Shown one piece after another: positions 28,385-36,307 of a stretch of DNA of 64,000 nt (within the stretch, counting starts at the first letter, position 1; each line of letters opens with the position of its first letter). A program made the position numbers and the translations under genes. Source of the stretch: CAZPRY01 sp964589175. Its GTDB lineage: Bacteria > Fidelibacterota > UBA2242. The notes below the pieces were generated by a model. That model was not told the origin of the DNA. It ran no database searches and saw only the letters and a list, made by a program, of their open reading frames with translations. The DNA lies in assembly GCA_964589175.1 (NCBI GenBank), contig CAZPRY010000002.1, forward strand, positions 1 to 64,000, in the 5' to 3' direction.

Positions 28385-28885
28385 ATGTCACTTGATTATA
28401 TTTTTCGTCGCCGCAGTATCCGCGCTTTCACTGGAGATGATGTCTCCGAAAGCGCTGTTCACCTCCTGCTTGAAGCAGCTATGGCGGCACCTTCGGCCCA
28501 CAATCGGAAACCCTGGCATTTTATCGTGATCCGCAAGCGGGAGATTCTGGATCACATCGCGGAACTGCACCCTTACGCCAAAATGCTCTACCGGGCACCG
28601 CTGGCTTTCGCCGTCTGCGGTGATATTCAAAAATCACCCCGGCGCTGGGATCAGGACTGTGCGGCCGCTACCGAGAACATCCTCCTGGCCTTGCCGGAAT
28701 TAGGGCTCGGCGGTGTCTGGATCGGTTATCATCCCCGTGATGAAGAAAAAAATGTTCTGCACGGACACATAGAGTTGCCTCCCAATATCAAAATTTTCTG
28801 TTTCATCGCTGTTGGTAAACCCGCCGAGGAAAAGCAATCCCGAACACAGTTCGAGGAAAGCTACGTGCATTGCGACCGATGGTAA
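28385..28885 (+). CDS. Nitroreductase family flavoprotein
   Basis: A 166-residue FMN-dependent oxidoreductase. The N-terminal FMN contact RRSIRAF, the segment AAPSAHNRKPWHFIVI and the C-terminal LGLGGVWIGYHP are typical of the short nitroreductases. GGGG precedes the ATG. Physiological substrate unknown; close spacing to the membrane-protein gene suggests co-transcription. Confidence 0.9.
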   Translation: MSLDYIFRRRSIRAFTGDDVSESAVHLLLEAAMAAPSAHNRKPWHFIVIRKREILDHIAELHPYAKMLYRAPLAFAVCGDIQKSPRRWDQDCAAATENILLALPELGLGGVWIGYHPRDEEKNVLHGHIELPPNIKIFCFIAVGKPAEEKQSRTQFEESYVHCDRW

Positions 28886-28937
28886 TCTTTTATTGCGTTT
28901 ACGGTGACGGAGGAGTGTTCAATCAACGGGAATGGTC

Positions 28938-29417
28938 TTATTGAGTTGCCCGATCCTTACGCGCTTCAAGCACTAAAAATACGATTCCGGCGACCACCAA
29001 AAGCAACGGCCAGGCCAGCGAAAGCCCGCGGATGAAGCCCGGGAGGGCCGTAAAGATACCGGTCCCCAAAAGTATCCCGCCCGGAATCAGCGGCCAGGAT
29101 TCCTTTTTTTCTTCGTAAAGGTAAACGATCAAGGCGAATGACAGGAAACCCAGCCCCAGACCGATGGAAATAAAATCTCCGGACTGCGGGAAAATGCTCT
29201 GGCCCAGTTTGCCTAATCCCAGTCCCAGCAAGACACAACCCGCCGCGCCATAAGCCCGGTTGTTGCGGTAAAAATAAATAGCCAGCAGTGTGCCGCCAAT
29301 CAGGAAAAAAACGACGGCCTCTCGAGCGCTTTCGACAATCTGGAGCGCCAGCAGCAAAACACCGATCGCAACAAGTAAAATACCCCGAATGATTGATATG
29401 TTTTTCGTATGCGTCAT
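28938..29417 (-). CDS. Small membrane protein, DUF5668/LiaF-N-like
   Basis: A 159-residue protein with about six short hydrophobic segments (such as ISIIRGILLVAIGVLLLALQ and LAWPLLLVVAGIVFLVLEA). The pattern resembles the N-terminal membrane part of LiaF/DUF5668 proteins, a family often found with toast-rack proteins, but similarity is composition-driven and the assignment is tentative. AGGAGG upstream gives a firm start. Confidence 0.6.
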   Translation of the reverse strand: MTHTKNISIIRGILLVAIGVLLLALQIVESAREAVVFFLIGGTLLAIYFYRNNRAYGAAGCVLLGLGLGKLGQSIFPQSGDFISIGLGLGFLSFALIVYLYEEKKESWPLIPGGILLGTGIFTALPGFIRGLSLAWPLLLVVAGIVFLVLEARKDRATQ

Positions 29418-29632
29418 AATCAGCGGCCTCCTGTAAAAATCCAGTTTAAAATTACTTCATGTACTATTTTTTCAACTATAAAATAGGAACTATTTTCAGT
29501 AGATGTCAAATTATTCATCAAAAACTCAAATTAAGCGCTTCGTTCTTCCAAGATAAAAACAGCGTTCGTGGGTATGAAACGAACTAAAGCGGGAAGAAAC
29601 ATTTTTTACTATATTTTTAAATTTATTGCCCA

Positions 29633-29638
29633 TATTTT
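29633..29638 (+). promoter_or_regulatory. -10-like TATTTT before the glycosidase-like gene
   Basis: TATTTT ends six bases before the ATG at 29645 in a very AT-rich stretch; no Shine-Dalgarno. Fits the leaderless pattern seen at other genes here. Confidence 0.3.
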
Positions 29639-29644
29639 ATATAT

Positions 29645-32290
29645 ATGCCGAAAAGATCACGAAAAACTATCCTGATTTTGCTCTTCTTCCTTTGGACTGT
29701 ATTGGTATTGCCCTGTTCAGGAGATGAAAATCAAATTATCCTAAACGGCCGCATCACCGACTTTCTCGGCTTTCCGGTAAAATATACCAACATTTACTTT
29801 GTAGACCAGGATAACGACAGCCTTCTTTTCAGTACCAGTACCGATTCCGGTGGACAATATAGTATCGCGCTGCCCCTGTTCCGGGAAAAGGATATCAAAA
29901 CGTTCGCTGTTTTACAGAATTACCCGAACCCGTTTCAACAAAACACATTTATACCATTTTATGTCTATCAGCCGGCGGAAATTGAGATACGGATTTACAA
30001 TATACTGGGGCAACTTGTCCGTTCCTTCGAAAAAGCGGAATATGGCGCCGGCATCCATCAATTGGAGTGGAACGCCCATAATGACGCCGGCCGGCGTGTA
30101 CACAGCGGAATATATTTCGTGCACTTTTCCACTCCGCGCCAGGTTGAAACCCTCAAAACACTATTAGTTGAGGGGAGCGGCGGCGTCTCCGGGCCCGTGC
30201 CGGTACAACCGGACACAGATCAATTATACGCCAAAATCACCTATAGAATCATCATCGAGGGCGAGGGCGTGGAAACCTCCAGCCGGGAGGGAATCACTCT
30301 CACCGACGACACCCCGAATAATTTCACTGTTTTCAGAAAACACCCCGTTCTATATGCCGTCAAGGGAAAATATCTATCGATCTGGAACGGTGAGGATTAC
30401 AGCTCCGTTTTTATGAACGGAATTAATCTCGGGGTGGCTGTTCCCGGAACCCAGCCGGGAGAGATGGCCGCTACCCGGGAACAATATCATCTGTGGCTGC
30501 GCCAAATCGCCGAGGTCGGTTTTAACAGCATTCGGGTATATACACTACACTATCCCCGTTTTTACGAGAAATTAGCGCAATACAACCGTGAAAATCCGGA
30601 ACACCCAATCCTGCTGTTCCAGGGAATTTGGCTTGACGAAGAATACGAGTCCGCGGATCTATTTACGCAAACAGAAAAATTCGATGATGATCTTGAAGAG
30701 GTCATCGACTGTATACACGGAAACCGTGAGATCGGGCACCGCTTCGGCCGGGCATATGGGCAATATACCAGTGATGTTTCCCCCTGGGTTATGGGATACA
30801 TTCTTGGGCGAGAGATCTATTCCTATGAAATTATCCATACGGATTCCCTGCACGCACAAAACGTTAGTTTTACTGGATCCGCCGTGGAGCTTCACGAGGG
30901 CACCCCAACCGAGACCTGGCTTGCCGCCCGAATCGATCATAGCATTGTTTACGAAAGAGATACGTACGGCGAACAGCGCCCGGTCAGCATTTCCTCCTGG
31001 CCAACCCTAGACCCGCTAAAACACCCCTCAGAGCGGCCGTATCCCTACAGCCAGGAAGATACGGTTTCAATCGACCTGGATAATCTCGAAACGCAGAATG
31101 CCCCGGCGGGTTACTTTGCCAGCTACCACGCCTATCCGTACTATCCCGATTTTATAAGTGACGACAGCTCCTATCAACAATTCAGTGATGCCTACGGTCC
31201 GAACAGCTATCTTGGCTACTTGTATGATCTAAATGAGCATTACCAACATAAACCGTTGCTAATTGCCGAATATGGTGTTCCATCCAGTTGGGGAAATGCA
31301 CATGACGCTCATAGCGGTATGGACCACGGTGGTTTGGATGAACAGCAGCAGGGACAATTCGACGTTCGGATGATTCATAATATTTGGGATACCGGGTGCG
31401 GCGGCGGATTTCTTTTTTCCTGGATCGACGAATGGTTCAAAAACGCCTGGATCACCTCGCCGCTGGAATCGGGTGCAGATCGTCGCCATTTCTGGCATAA
31501 TGTTACTGCTTCGGAACAGAACTACGGATTAATCAAATTTACGGTCGGAGCTCCCGATTATTCCCAGATCGCCCGCAAGAGTGACGGAAAATTACAGGAG
31601 TTGCTGGCCTCGGCGGACAATGAGTTCTTCTATTTAAAAATTCTGTTTTCCTCGGAAATTCAAGCGAGCGACACAATCATTGTGGCTTATGACAGTTACC
31701 GCTCCGATCTGGGTGAGTCAATCCTTCCCAACGGTCTCCCCATTTCCAACCGGGCGGAATTCGCCCTGAATATTGTACTTCCCGATTCTGCCCGGTTATA
31801 TGTCACACAGGCTTATGATCTATTCGGAATCTGGCACGGCGTCTCCGGGCCGCAGCAATTTTTCCATTCCATTCCAAGCGATGGCGCTCCCTGGATTCCG
31901 GTAAAATGGAAGAACAACTGGCACGAGTACTCCATTCAAGACATCGGAAATCTACGCATACGATCCGTCGATGAGACACCAACGTCTCTGGATGCCGTAG
32001 TGTTCTCTTCCAGAGAAATAGAGATCCGCTTGCCCTGGACGCTACTGCAGGTAACCGATCCAAGTCGCTTACAGGTTATGGATGACGAGCGCTCAACCCG
32101 AGAACGGGAGACCACAACCACCGACGGCATTGCGGTAACCATATCCTATCAAAATCAAATCCTTTCTTCCGATCGATATACATGGCCGGCGTGGGACATT
32201 ATACCGGCCTTCAATGAAGAAGAAAAGGCTTCGTTCCAAATCTTTCGGGAAGGTATTCAGGATATTCAATTCCTTTTTCCCAATAAATAG
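29645..32290 (+). CDS. Secreted glycoside-hydrolase-like protein with internal sorting-type module
   Basis: An 881-residue exported protein. Signal peptide to about residue 25. Residues 31-78 form a carboxypeptidase-regulatory-like strand domain (LNGRITDFLGFPVKYTNIYF). Residues 88-175 are a FlgD-like/type IX sorting module: LQNYPNPF, IEIRIYNILGQLVRSF, HSGIYFVHF, oddly internal rather than C-terminal. From about 240 to 620 a TIM-barrel-like region follows: FNSIRVYTLHYPRFYEKL, ILGREIYSYEI and LLIAEYGVPSSWG, whose glutamates are candidate catalytic residues as in clan GH-A enzymes. The C-terminal third is beta-rich. Family and substrate not determined. Confidence 0.65.
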   Translation: MPKRSRKTILILLFFLWTVLVLPCSGDENQIILNGRITDFLGFPVKYTNIYFVDQDNDSLLFSTSTDSGGQYSIALPLFREKDIKTFAVLQNYPNPFQQNTFIPFYVYQPAEIEIRIYNILGQLVRSFEKAEYGAGIHQLEWNAHNDAGRRVHSGIYFVHFSTPRQVETLKTLLVEGSGGVSGPVPVQPDTDQLYAKITYRIIIEGEGVETSSREGITLTDDTPNNFTVFRKHPVLYAVKGKYLSIWNGEDYSSVFMNGINLGVAVPGTQPGEMAATREQYHLWLRQIAEVGFNSIRVYTLHYPRFYEKLAQYNRENPEHPILLFQGIWLDEEYESADLFTQTEKFDDDLEEVIDCIHGNREIGHRFGRAYGQYTSDVSPWVMGYILGREIYSYEIIHTDSLHAQNVSFTGSAVELHEGTPTETWLAARIDHSIVYERDTYGEQRPVSISSWPTLDPLKHPSERPYPYSQEDTVSIDLDNLETQNAPAGYFASYHAYPYYPDFISDDSSYQQFSDAYGPNSYLGYLYDLNEHYQHKPLLIAEYGVPSSWGNAHDAHSGMDHGGLDEQQQGQFDVRMIHNIWDTGCGGGFLFSWIDEWFKNAWITSPLESGADRRHFWHNVTASEQNYGLIKFTVGAPDYSQIARKSDGKLQELLASADNEFFYLKILFSSEIQASDTIIVAYDSYRSDLGESILPNGLPISNRAEFALNIVLPDSARLYVTQAYDLFGIWHGVSGPQQFFHSIPSDGAPWIPVKWKNNWHEYSIQDIGNLRIRSVDETPTSLDAVVFSSREIEIRLPWTLLQVTDPSRLQVMDDERSTRERETTTTDGIAVTISYQNQILSSDRYTWPAWDIIPAFNEEEKASFQIFREGIQDIQFLFPNK

Positions 32291-32447
32291 TACATTATCG
32301 ACCTAAAAAATTTTCTCGAGTGCGTTGCGAATATTATATCGCATTTCCCCGAATTCCCATTTCATATAAGTGCCGAACCGATCAATGATTTAATCGTTCT
32401 TATCGATCATATTTTCACGTGAAAAACGTTTTTGTAAGAGTTATCGG
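32291..32447. other. Convergent intergenic region with weak parS-like site
   Basis: Contains ATTTTCACGTGAAAAA (32411-32426), a palindrome matching 13 of 16 parS positions with the central TTTCACGTGAAA intact. The outer G/C pair that ParB usually needs is lost, so binding is doubtful. No gene or clear terminator seen. Confidence 0.3.
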
Positions 32448-33620
32448 TCAATCGGATATAAAGGATTGTTTCAATTTTGTCGCTTTTCGCATAGCTAGCC
32501 GCGCCATTTCTTCCTGAAATATCGCTACCTGTGCACGGGACGGCTTACGAATATTCCAAAATAGCCGCTGTCTGCGGGTTTTACGAAATATTTTTGCCTG
32601 CGTTCTATCGAGCTCTTCACGAAGTCCACGAAGTTTTTCAAGAGAGAGCATTTGCGGATTTTCTCCGGGATATAAACCGTCCTTCAATTCCCGGAAAGCC
32701 TGATTAAAGGACGATCCGCCGGGAGAATCCAGAAGCGCCGGAACGCCCTGCGCATATGTCCAGAGCGGTATGGAGACGGAGGCGGCGGGTTCGCCCAACG
32801 TACACCAAAATGTCGTCATCTCCCGGTTTTCGCCACGATGGGCACCCTCAAATATGGCGGCGGCCACCGAACGAAAGCGATTCACGGTGTCTTGAGCGCG
32901 CACAGTTTCTTCCGTCCCGTCTTCGCTACTCTCCAAAAACACATCCGGAGAAACACGCCCGATGACATAGCGTGCATCCAGATGTCGTTTGCGGGCTGCC
33001 GCCCCGAAAAGTTCCGCGGCTCGCTGAAAACGGATTTTCCCGTACCCTTCTTCGGAACGGGCTTGCGTGGCAAAATTAGCGCGGACCAGGAAACCATCTG
33101 GCGTATCGGACGCATCAAAGCGAAAGTATTCATGGTTACCGGTCTCGAAAAAAGCCGCGGCTCCCAAGGCGTCGATGGCGCCAAAGTTGCTGGTCACTTT
33201 TCGGCCGGGGGAATTGGTTTCGCGGAGCATCATCTCAAAATCGTCGATCGTGCGGCAGCGAAGCAGCGCCGCTTTCATGAAATAGCCCTCGTCGTCATAC
33301 TCCGTCGCTTCCCCCTGAACCGCCATGTCCAGGGACTCGGCGTTCATGATGGCGAAACCGTGGTTATTCACGCCCGCCCACACCTGCGTGGTGTCATCGG
33401 CATTGATAATTCCCAAAAACCAAGTGTCGCCGTGACGGAAAAAGGCAACCTCATTCTCCCGGTTGCCGGAATCCCGATTCTTCCATAGCAACGGCCGACC
33501 GTGGCGGGTTGCGCTGCCCGCTGCCAATCCCGTCGTGCAGGCCGCCACCGGACCTGTTAATTCGAAGAAAATGATCAGAAAAATAATACCAGCTGAAAAC
33601 AGACTGATTTTCCGCCCCAT
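32448..33620 (-). CDS. Exported Ntn-type amide hydrolase (C45/C69-like)
   Basis: A 390-residue N-terminal-nucleophile hydrolase. The start at 33620 follows GGGGGATT; the longer in-frame form lacks support. A signal peptide runs to VAA, directly before C28 in CTTGLAAGSA, the expected nucleophile; LLWKNRDSG supplies the conserved Asn-Arg-Asp and GVNNHGFAIMNAE the following strand. The VAAC sequence is also a possible lipobox, so C28 could instead be lipidated. Acts outside the cytoplasm, on amides such as acyl-amino acids or peptides (inference). Confidence 0.75.
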   Translation of the reverse strand: MGRKISLFSAGIIFLIIFFELTGPVAACTTGLAAGSATRHGRPLLWKNRDSGNRENEVAFFRHGDTWFLGIINADDTTQVWAGVNNHGFAIMNAESLDMAVQGEATEYDDEGYFMKAALLRCRTIDDFEMMLRETNSPGRKVTSNFGAIDALGAAAFFETGNHEYFRFDASDTPDGFLVRANFATQARSEEGYGKIRFQRAAELFGAAARKRHLDARYVIGRVSPDVFLESSEDGTEETVRAQDTVNRFRSVAAAIFEGAHRGENREMTTFWCTLGEPAASVSIPLWTYAQGVPALLDSPGGSSFNQAFRELKDGLYPGENPQMLSLEKLRGLREELDRTQAKIFRKTRRQRLFWNIRKPSRAQVAIFQEEMARLAMRKATKLKQSFISD

Positions 33621-33795
33621 AAGAATCCCCCAAACATTGATTGAAAAATCAAGCCCAAGCCCGGAATGGCTCTCGATTGGATCCAACCGGGTAAAAGCCA
33701 ATCGCCGGAAGTTTAACAATTTTCCGGAAAGGCTGAAACCGGAAAAGGTCACCGACAGCAATCAAAATACGGATCGCTATTCAAACCAGACAGAT

Positions 33796-34725
33796 TTAAT
33801 TCAGATCGCTTATATATTCGGAAGCCGCCAGGGCGCCGACGGTGGCATCCCCGCAGGCTTCGGCAATTTGACGAAACTTTTTCGAGCGCACATCGCCGAC
33901 AGCAAATATTCCCTCAATATTCGTACGCAGATAAGTGTCGGTAATGATATGGCCGGCTTCATCCAGTTTCAGCAAATCCCTGACAAAGCCCGTATTGGGA
34001 TTCCAACCAATGAAGATAAAAACACCTTCGACGTTGAGCGCATCGAACTGCCCGGTTTTGACATTTTTCACGGTTATGGATTTCACGAGCTCCTCGCCGG
34101 CGATCTCGACCGGAACCGAATCCCACAGAAAATCGATTTTCTCGTTGGCAAACGCCCGTTGCTGCAGAATTGGGGAGGCCCGGAGTTTATCGCGCCGATG
34201 AATCACGGTTACCTTGCGGGCAAACTTGGTCAGGAAAATGGCCTCCTGTATCGCCGCGTCTCCTCCACCGATAACGGCTATTTCCGCGTCCCGATAGAAG
34301 GGGCCGTCGCAGGTTGCACAATAAGACACGCCTTTACCGATATATTCGGTTTCACCCGGAACATTGATTTTTCGGGGCAGGCCGCCGGTCGCAATGATCA
34401 CCGTTCTGGTGATATATTCACCATTCTCCGTTCGTACGCGGATAACACCGTCACCGGGTATGATGCTCTGCACGCCTTCATATTCGCGAATGTTAACCCC
34501 AAACTTCTCTGCCTGCCGGCGGAACCTGCTCACCAGTTCCATTCCGGATATTCCCTCGGGAAATCCCGGATAATTTTCGATCAGGTCCGTTATTGCCGGC
34601 AGACCGCCGCACATCGATTTTTCGAGCAATAGAGTGTTCAGTTTTTCGCGCGATGTATAAATACCCGACGTAAAACCTGCCGGCCCCCCCCCGATAATAA
34701 TCACGTCTAAAATTTCATTTTTCAC
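33796..34725 (-). CDS. trxB: Thioredoxin-disulfide reductase
   Basis: A 309-residue FAD/NADPH enzyme. FAD site GGGPAGFTSGIY near the N-terminus, redox pair in SYCATCDGPFYRD, NADPH site GGGDAAIQEA, and the C-terminal FAVGDVRSKKFRQIAEACGDA. The start is GTG at 34725 behind GGGAGGAC. Reduces thioredoxin, which would feed the peroxiredoxin and other reductases; thioredoxin itself is not in the window. Confidence 0.95.
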   Translation of the reverse strand: MKNEILDVIIIGGGPAGFTSGIYTSREKLNTLLLEKSMCGGLPAITDLIENYPGFPEGISGMELVSRFRRQAEKFGVNIREYEGVQSIIPGDGVIRVRTENGEYITRTVIIATGGLPRKINVPGETEYIGKGVSYCATCDGPFYRDAEIAVIGGGDAAIQEAIFLTKFARKVTVIHRRDKLRASPILQQRAFANEKIDFLWDSVPVEIAGEELVKSITVKNVKTGQFDALNVEGVFIFIGWNPNTGFVRDLLKLDEAGHIITDTYLRTNIEGIFAVGDVRSKKFRQIAEACGDATVGALAASEYISDLN

Positions 34726-34930
34726 GATTCAGGTCCTCCCTTTGCAGCTCTTTCGCTTTAATTTGCACGAGCCAAAACATTAGTCCTTTTAAAGTTCTAA
34801 AAGTTACCGATATTTTTTGAGGGAGACCACCCGATTCATCAAATTAATATCTGCGATCCGTAATTTTCGGCCGGCGCCGCCGGAGAACAGCGGTCCGATA
34901 ATTGCCCTTCAGAAATTCGGGGAACTGTCG

Positions 34931-34936
34931 TAAATT
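34931..34936 (+). promoter_or_regulatory. -10-like TAAATT of the GroES-like gene
   Basis: TAAATT ends six bases before the ATG at 34943; TTCAGA 17 bases upstream (34908-34913) is a weak -35. No Shine-Dalgarno. Confidence 0.35.
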
Positions 34937-34942
34937 ATCAAA

Positions 34943-35314
34943 ATGAAAGCTGAACGTGAAATCATCTTAGTCGGGGATCGGGTGCTCATCGCCCCTGACT
35001 CCGATCAGAACAAAACGCCAACCGGGCTCTATTTACCTCCCGGGGTCAGGGAAAAGGAAAAAGTCCAGGGTGGCTATGTCGTCAAGGTCGGCCCCGGAAT
35101 CCCGATCCCCATGCCCGACGACGAAGACGATGAGCCCTGGTCCAACAAAATTAAAGAGCCCGAATATTTCCCGCTGCAGGCAGAAGAGGGCGATTACGCC
35201 ATTTTTCTCCGAAAGTCTGCAATCGAGATTGAGCTTGAAGAAAAAAAATACGTCATCGTACCCCATTCTTACATTCTCGTTCTGATCCGCGAAGACTATC
35301 TCGAAGACGAATAA
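34943..35314 (+). CDS. GroES-like co-chaperonin fold protein, divergent
   Basis: A 123-residue chaperonin-10-fold protein, longer than the usual 95-100. Recognisable parts are ILVGDRVLIAPDS, TGLYLPPGVREKEKVQGGYVVKVG, EEGDYAIFLRKSAIEIE and YVIVPHSYILVLI. The region that carries the mobile loop and roof is replaced by an acidic-proline insertion (PIPMPDDEDDEPW). No GroEL gene is next to it. Could be a specialised paralogue rather than the housekeeping GroES. Followed by a strong terminator. Confidence 0.7.
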   Translation: MKAEREIILVGDRVLIAPDSDQNKTPTGLYLPPGVREKEKVQGGYVVKVGPGIPIPMPDDEDDEPWSNKIKEPEYFPLQAEEGDYAIFLRKSAIEIELEEKKYVIVPHSYILVLIREDYLEDE

Positions 35315-35350
35315 AAAAAGGCAGCACTTCGAGTGCTGCCTTTTTATTAT
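35314..35350. terminator. Bidirectional intrinsic terminator
   Basis: GGCAGCACT-TCG-AGTGCTGCC (35320-35340), a perfect 9-base stem, flanked by seven A on the left and five T on the right. Ends the GroES-like gene and, on the minus strand, the sigma/toast-rack operon that stops at 35376. Confidence 0.9.
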
Positions 35351-35375
35351 TTTACAAAAGTATATTCGGTAGCTT

Positions 35376-36251
35376 TTATTTCACCCAATCAATGTCGACG
35401 CTTCCCAAGCCAATTTCGATCACCATGTAAATCTTATATTTTGTCTTTCGCCAGTTCTCGCTGCGATAGACATCTTCATCAATCTCGTCAAAATCCTTTA
35501 AATTCAGCGAAGAGAGAAAAGAGCTCTCGGCCTCGATCTCGACACCCACATTATCGGGAATTTCCACCGCCACCGAACCCAGTCCCACTGAAATGCGCCC
35601 TTTCATGTTTTGGGTGATATCACCTTCGAAATTCAAGCGGGTCGAACCCAATCCGCACTCCACATCGAATCTTTCGATATTGGCAAATCCCAGGCCGAAA
35701 AGTTCCACGTTCCCAAGCCCGGCTTCCAGCGAAAGATTGCGGATCCGCTCGTCATTTCTCTTCCGAAATTCCACGACAACATCACTCAGTCCACACTCCA
35801 GGCTGAGGTCACTGATTTTCAGGTCCGTGAAATCCAGGCGGCCTTTGCCCAAACCGAGCTCAATATCAAAGCTGGTCGGGACCGAGCGATTAAATTCCAG
35901 GGTCCAATGGTTCTTGCGCAAATCACCGGACAATTCCCTGTCCCGTTTTTTCCAGCCCTTGAAAGGCGTTTCGTCGAAATTTTCCGTGTACATTTTCAGC
36001 CGGCCGCGATTACCCAGCACTTTATAATCGATTACAGGTTTGACGATATCCGCATCATACTCAATTATGGACTTCATCAGGTAATCGCTGATGGTACCGC
36101 GGGATAATTCGAGATTGCCCAAACCGAATTCGATAACCACGTCGAGCTCTTCTTCGCCTTTGAAGGGGATGTCCAGATTATCCACGCGAATATCGCGAGC
36201 CAGCAGACCCGCGGCGCACAACATCAGTACAGCCGCTACTTTACCTTTCAT
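35376..36251 (-). CDS. Toast-rack (DUF4097/LiaF-like) beta-solenoid protein
   Basis: A 291-residue exported protein, last gene of the ECF operon. Short signal peptide (VAAVLMLCAAGLLARD). The body is built of beta-turn repeats marked by GLG or GLS: EFGLGNLELSRG, LGLGKGRLDF, ECGLSDVVVEF, EAGLGNVELFGLG, ECGLGSTRLNF, SVGLGSVAVEIP and IEIGLGSVDIDW. Such toast-rack folds occur in LiaF and in DUF2154/DUF4097 proteins of envelope-stress systems. Probably a periplasmic binding or scaffold protein; its ligand is not known. Confidence 0.7.
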   Translation of the reverse strand: MKGKVAAVLMLCAAGLLARDIRVDNLDIPFKGEEELDVVIEFGLGNLELSRGTISDYLMKSIIEYDADIVKPVIDYKVLGNRGRLKMYTENFDETPFKGWKKRDRELSGDLRKNHWTLEFNRSVPTSFDIELGLGKGRLDFTDLKISDLSLECGLSDVVVEFRKRNDERIRNLSLEAGLGNVELFGLGFANIERFDVECGLGSTRLNFEGDITQNMKGRISVGLGSVAVEIPDNVGVEIEAESSFLSSLNLKDFDEIDEDVYRSENWRKTKYKIYMVIEIGLGSVDIDWVK

Positions 36252-36307
36252 AATGCAGGCCTCTCTTTTAAAATTGCGTTCCCCCGAATCCCAGAGGATA
36301 AAACCGA

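Noticed and set aside
33463..34632. 389-codon plus-strand open frame
   Set aside because: Antisense to trxB and the Ntn hydrolase, both with intact motifs; no recognisable domain and no ribosome site.
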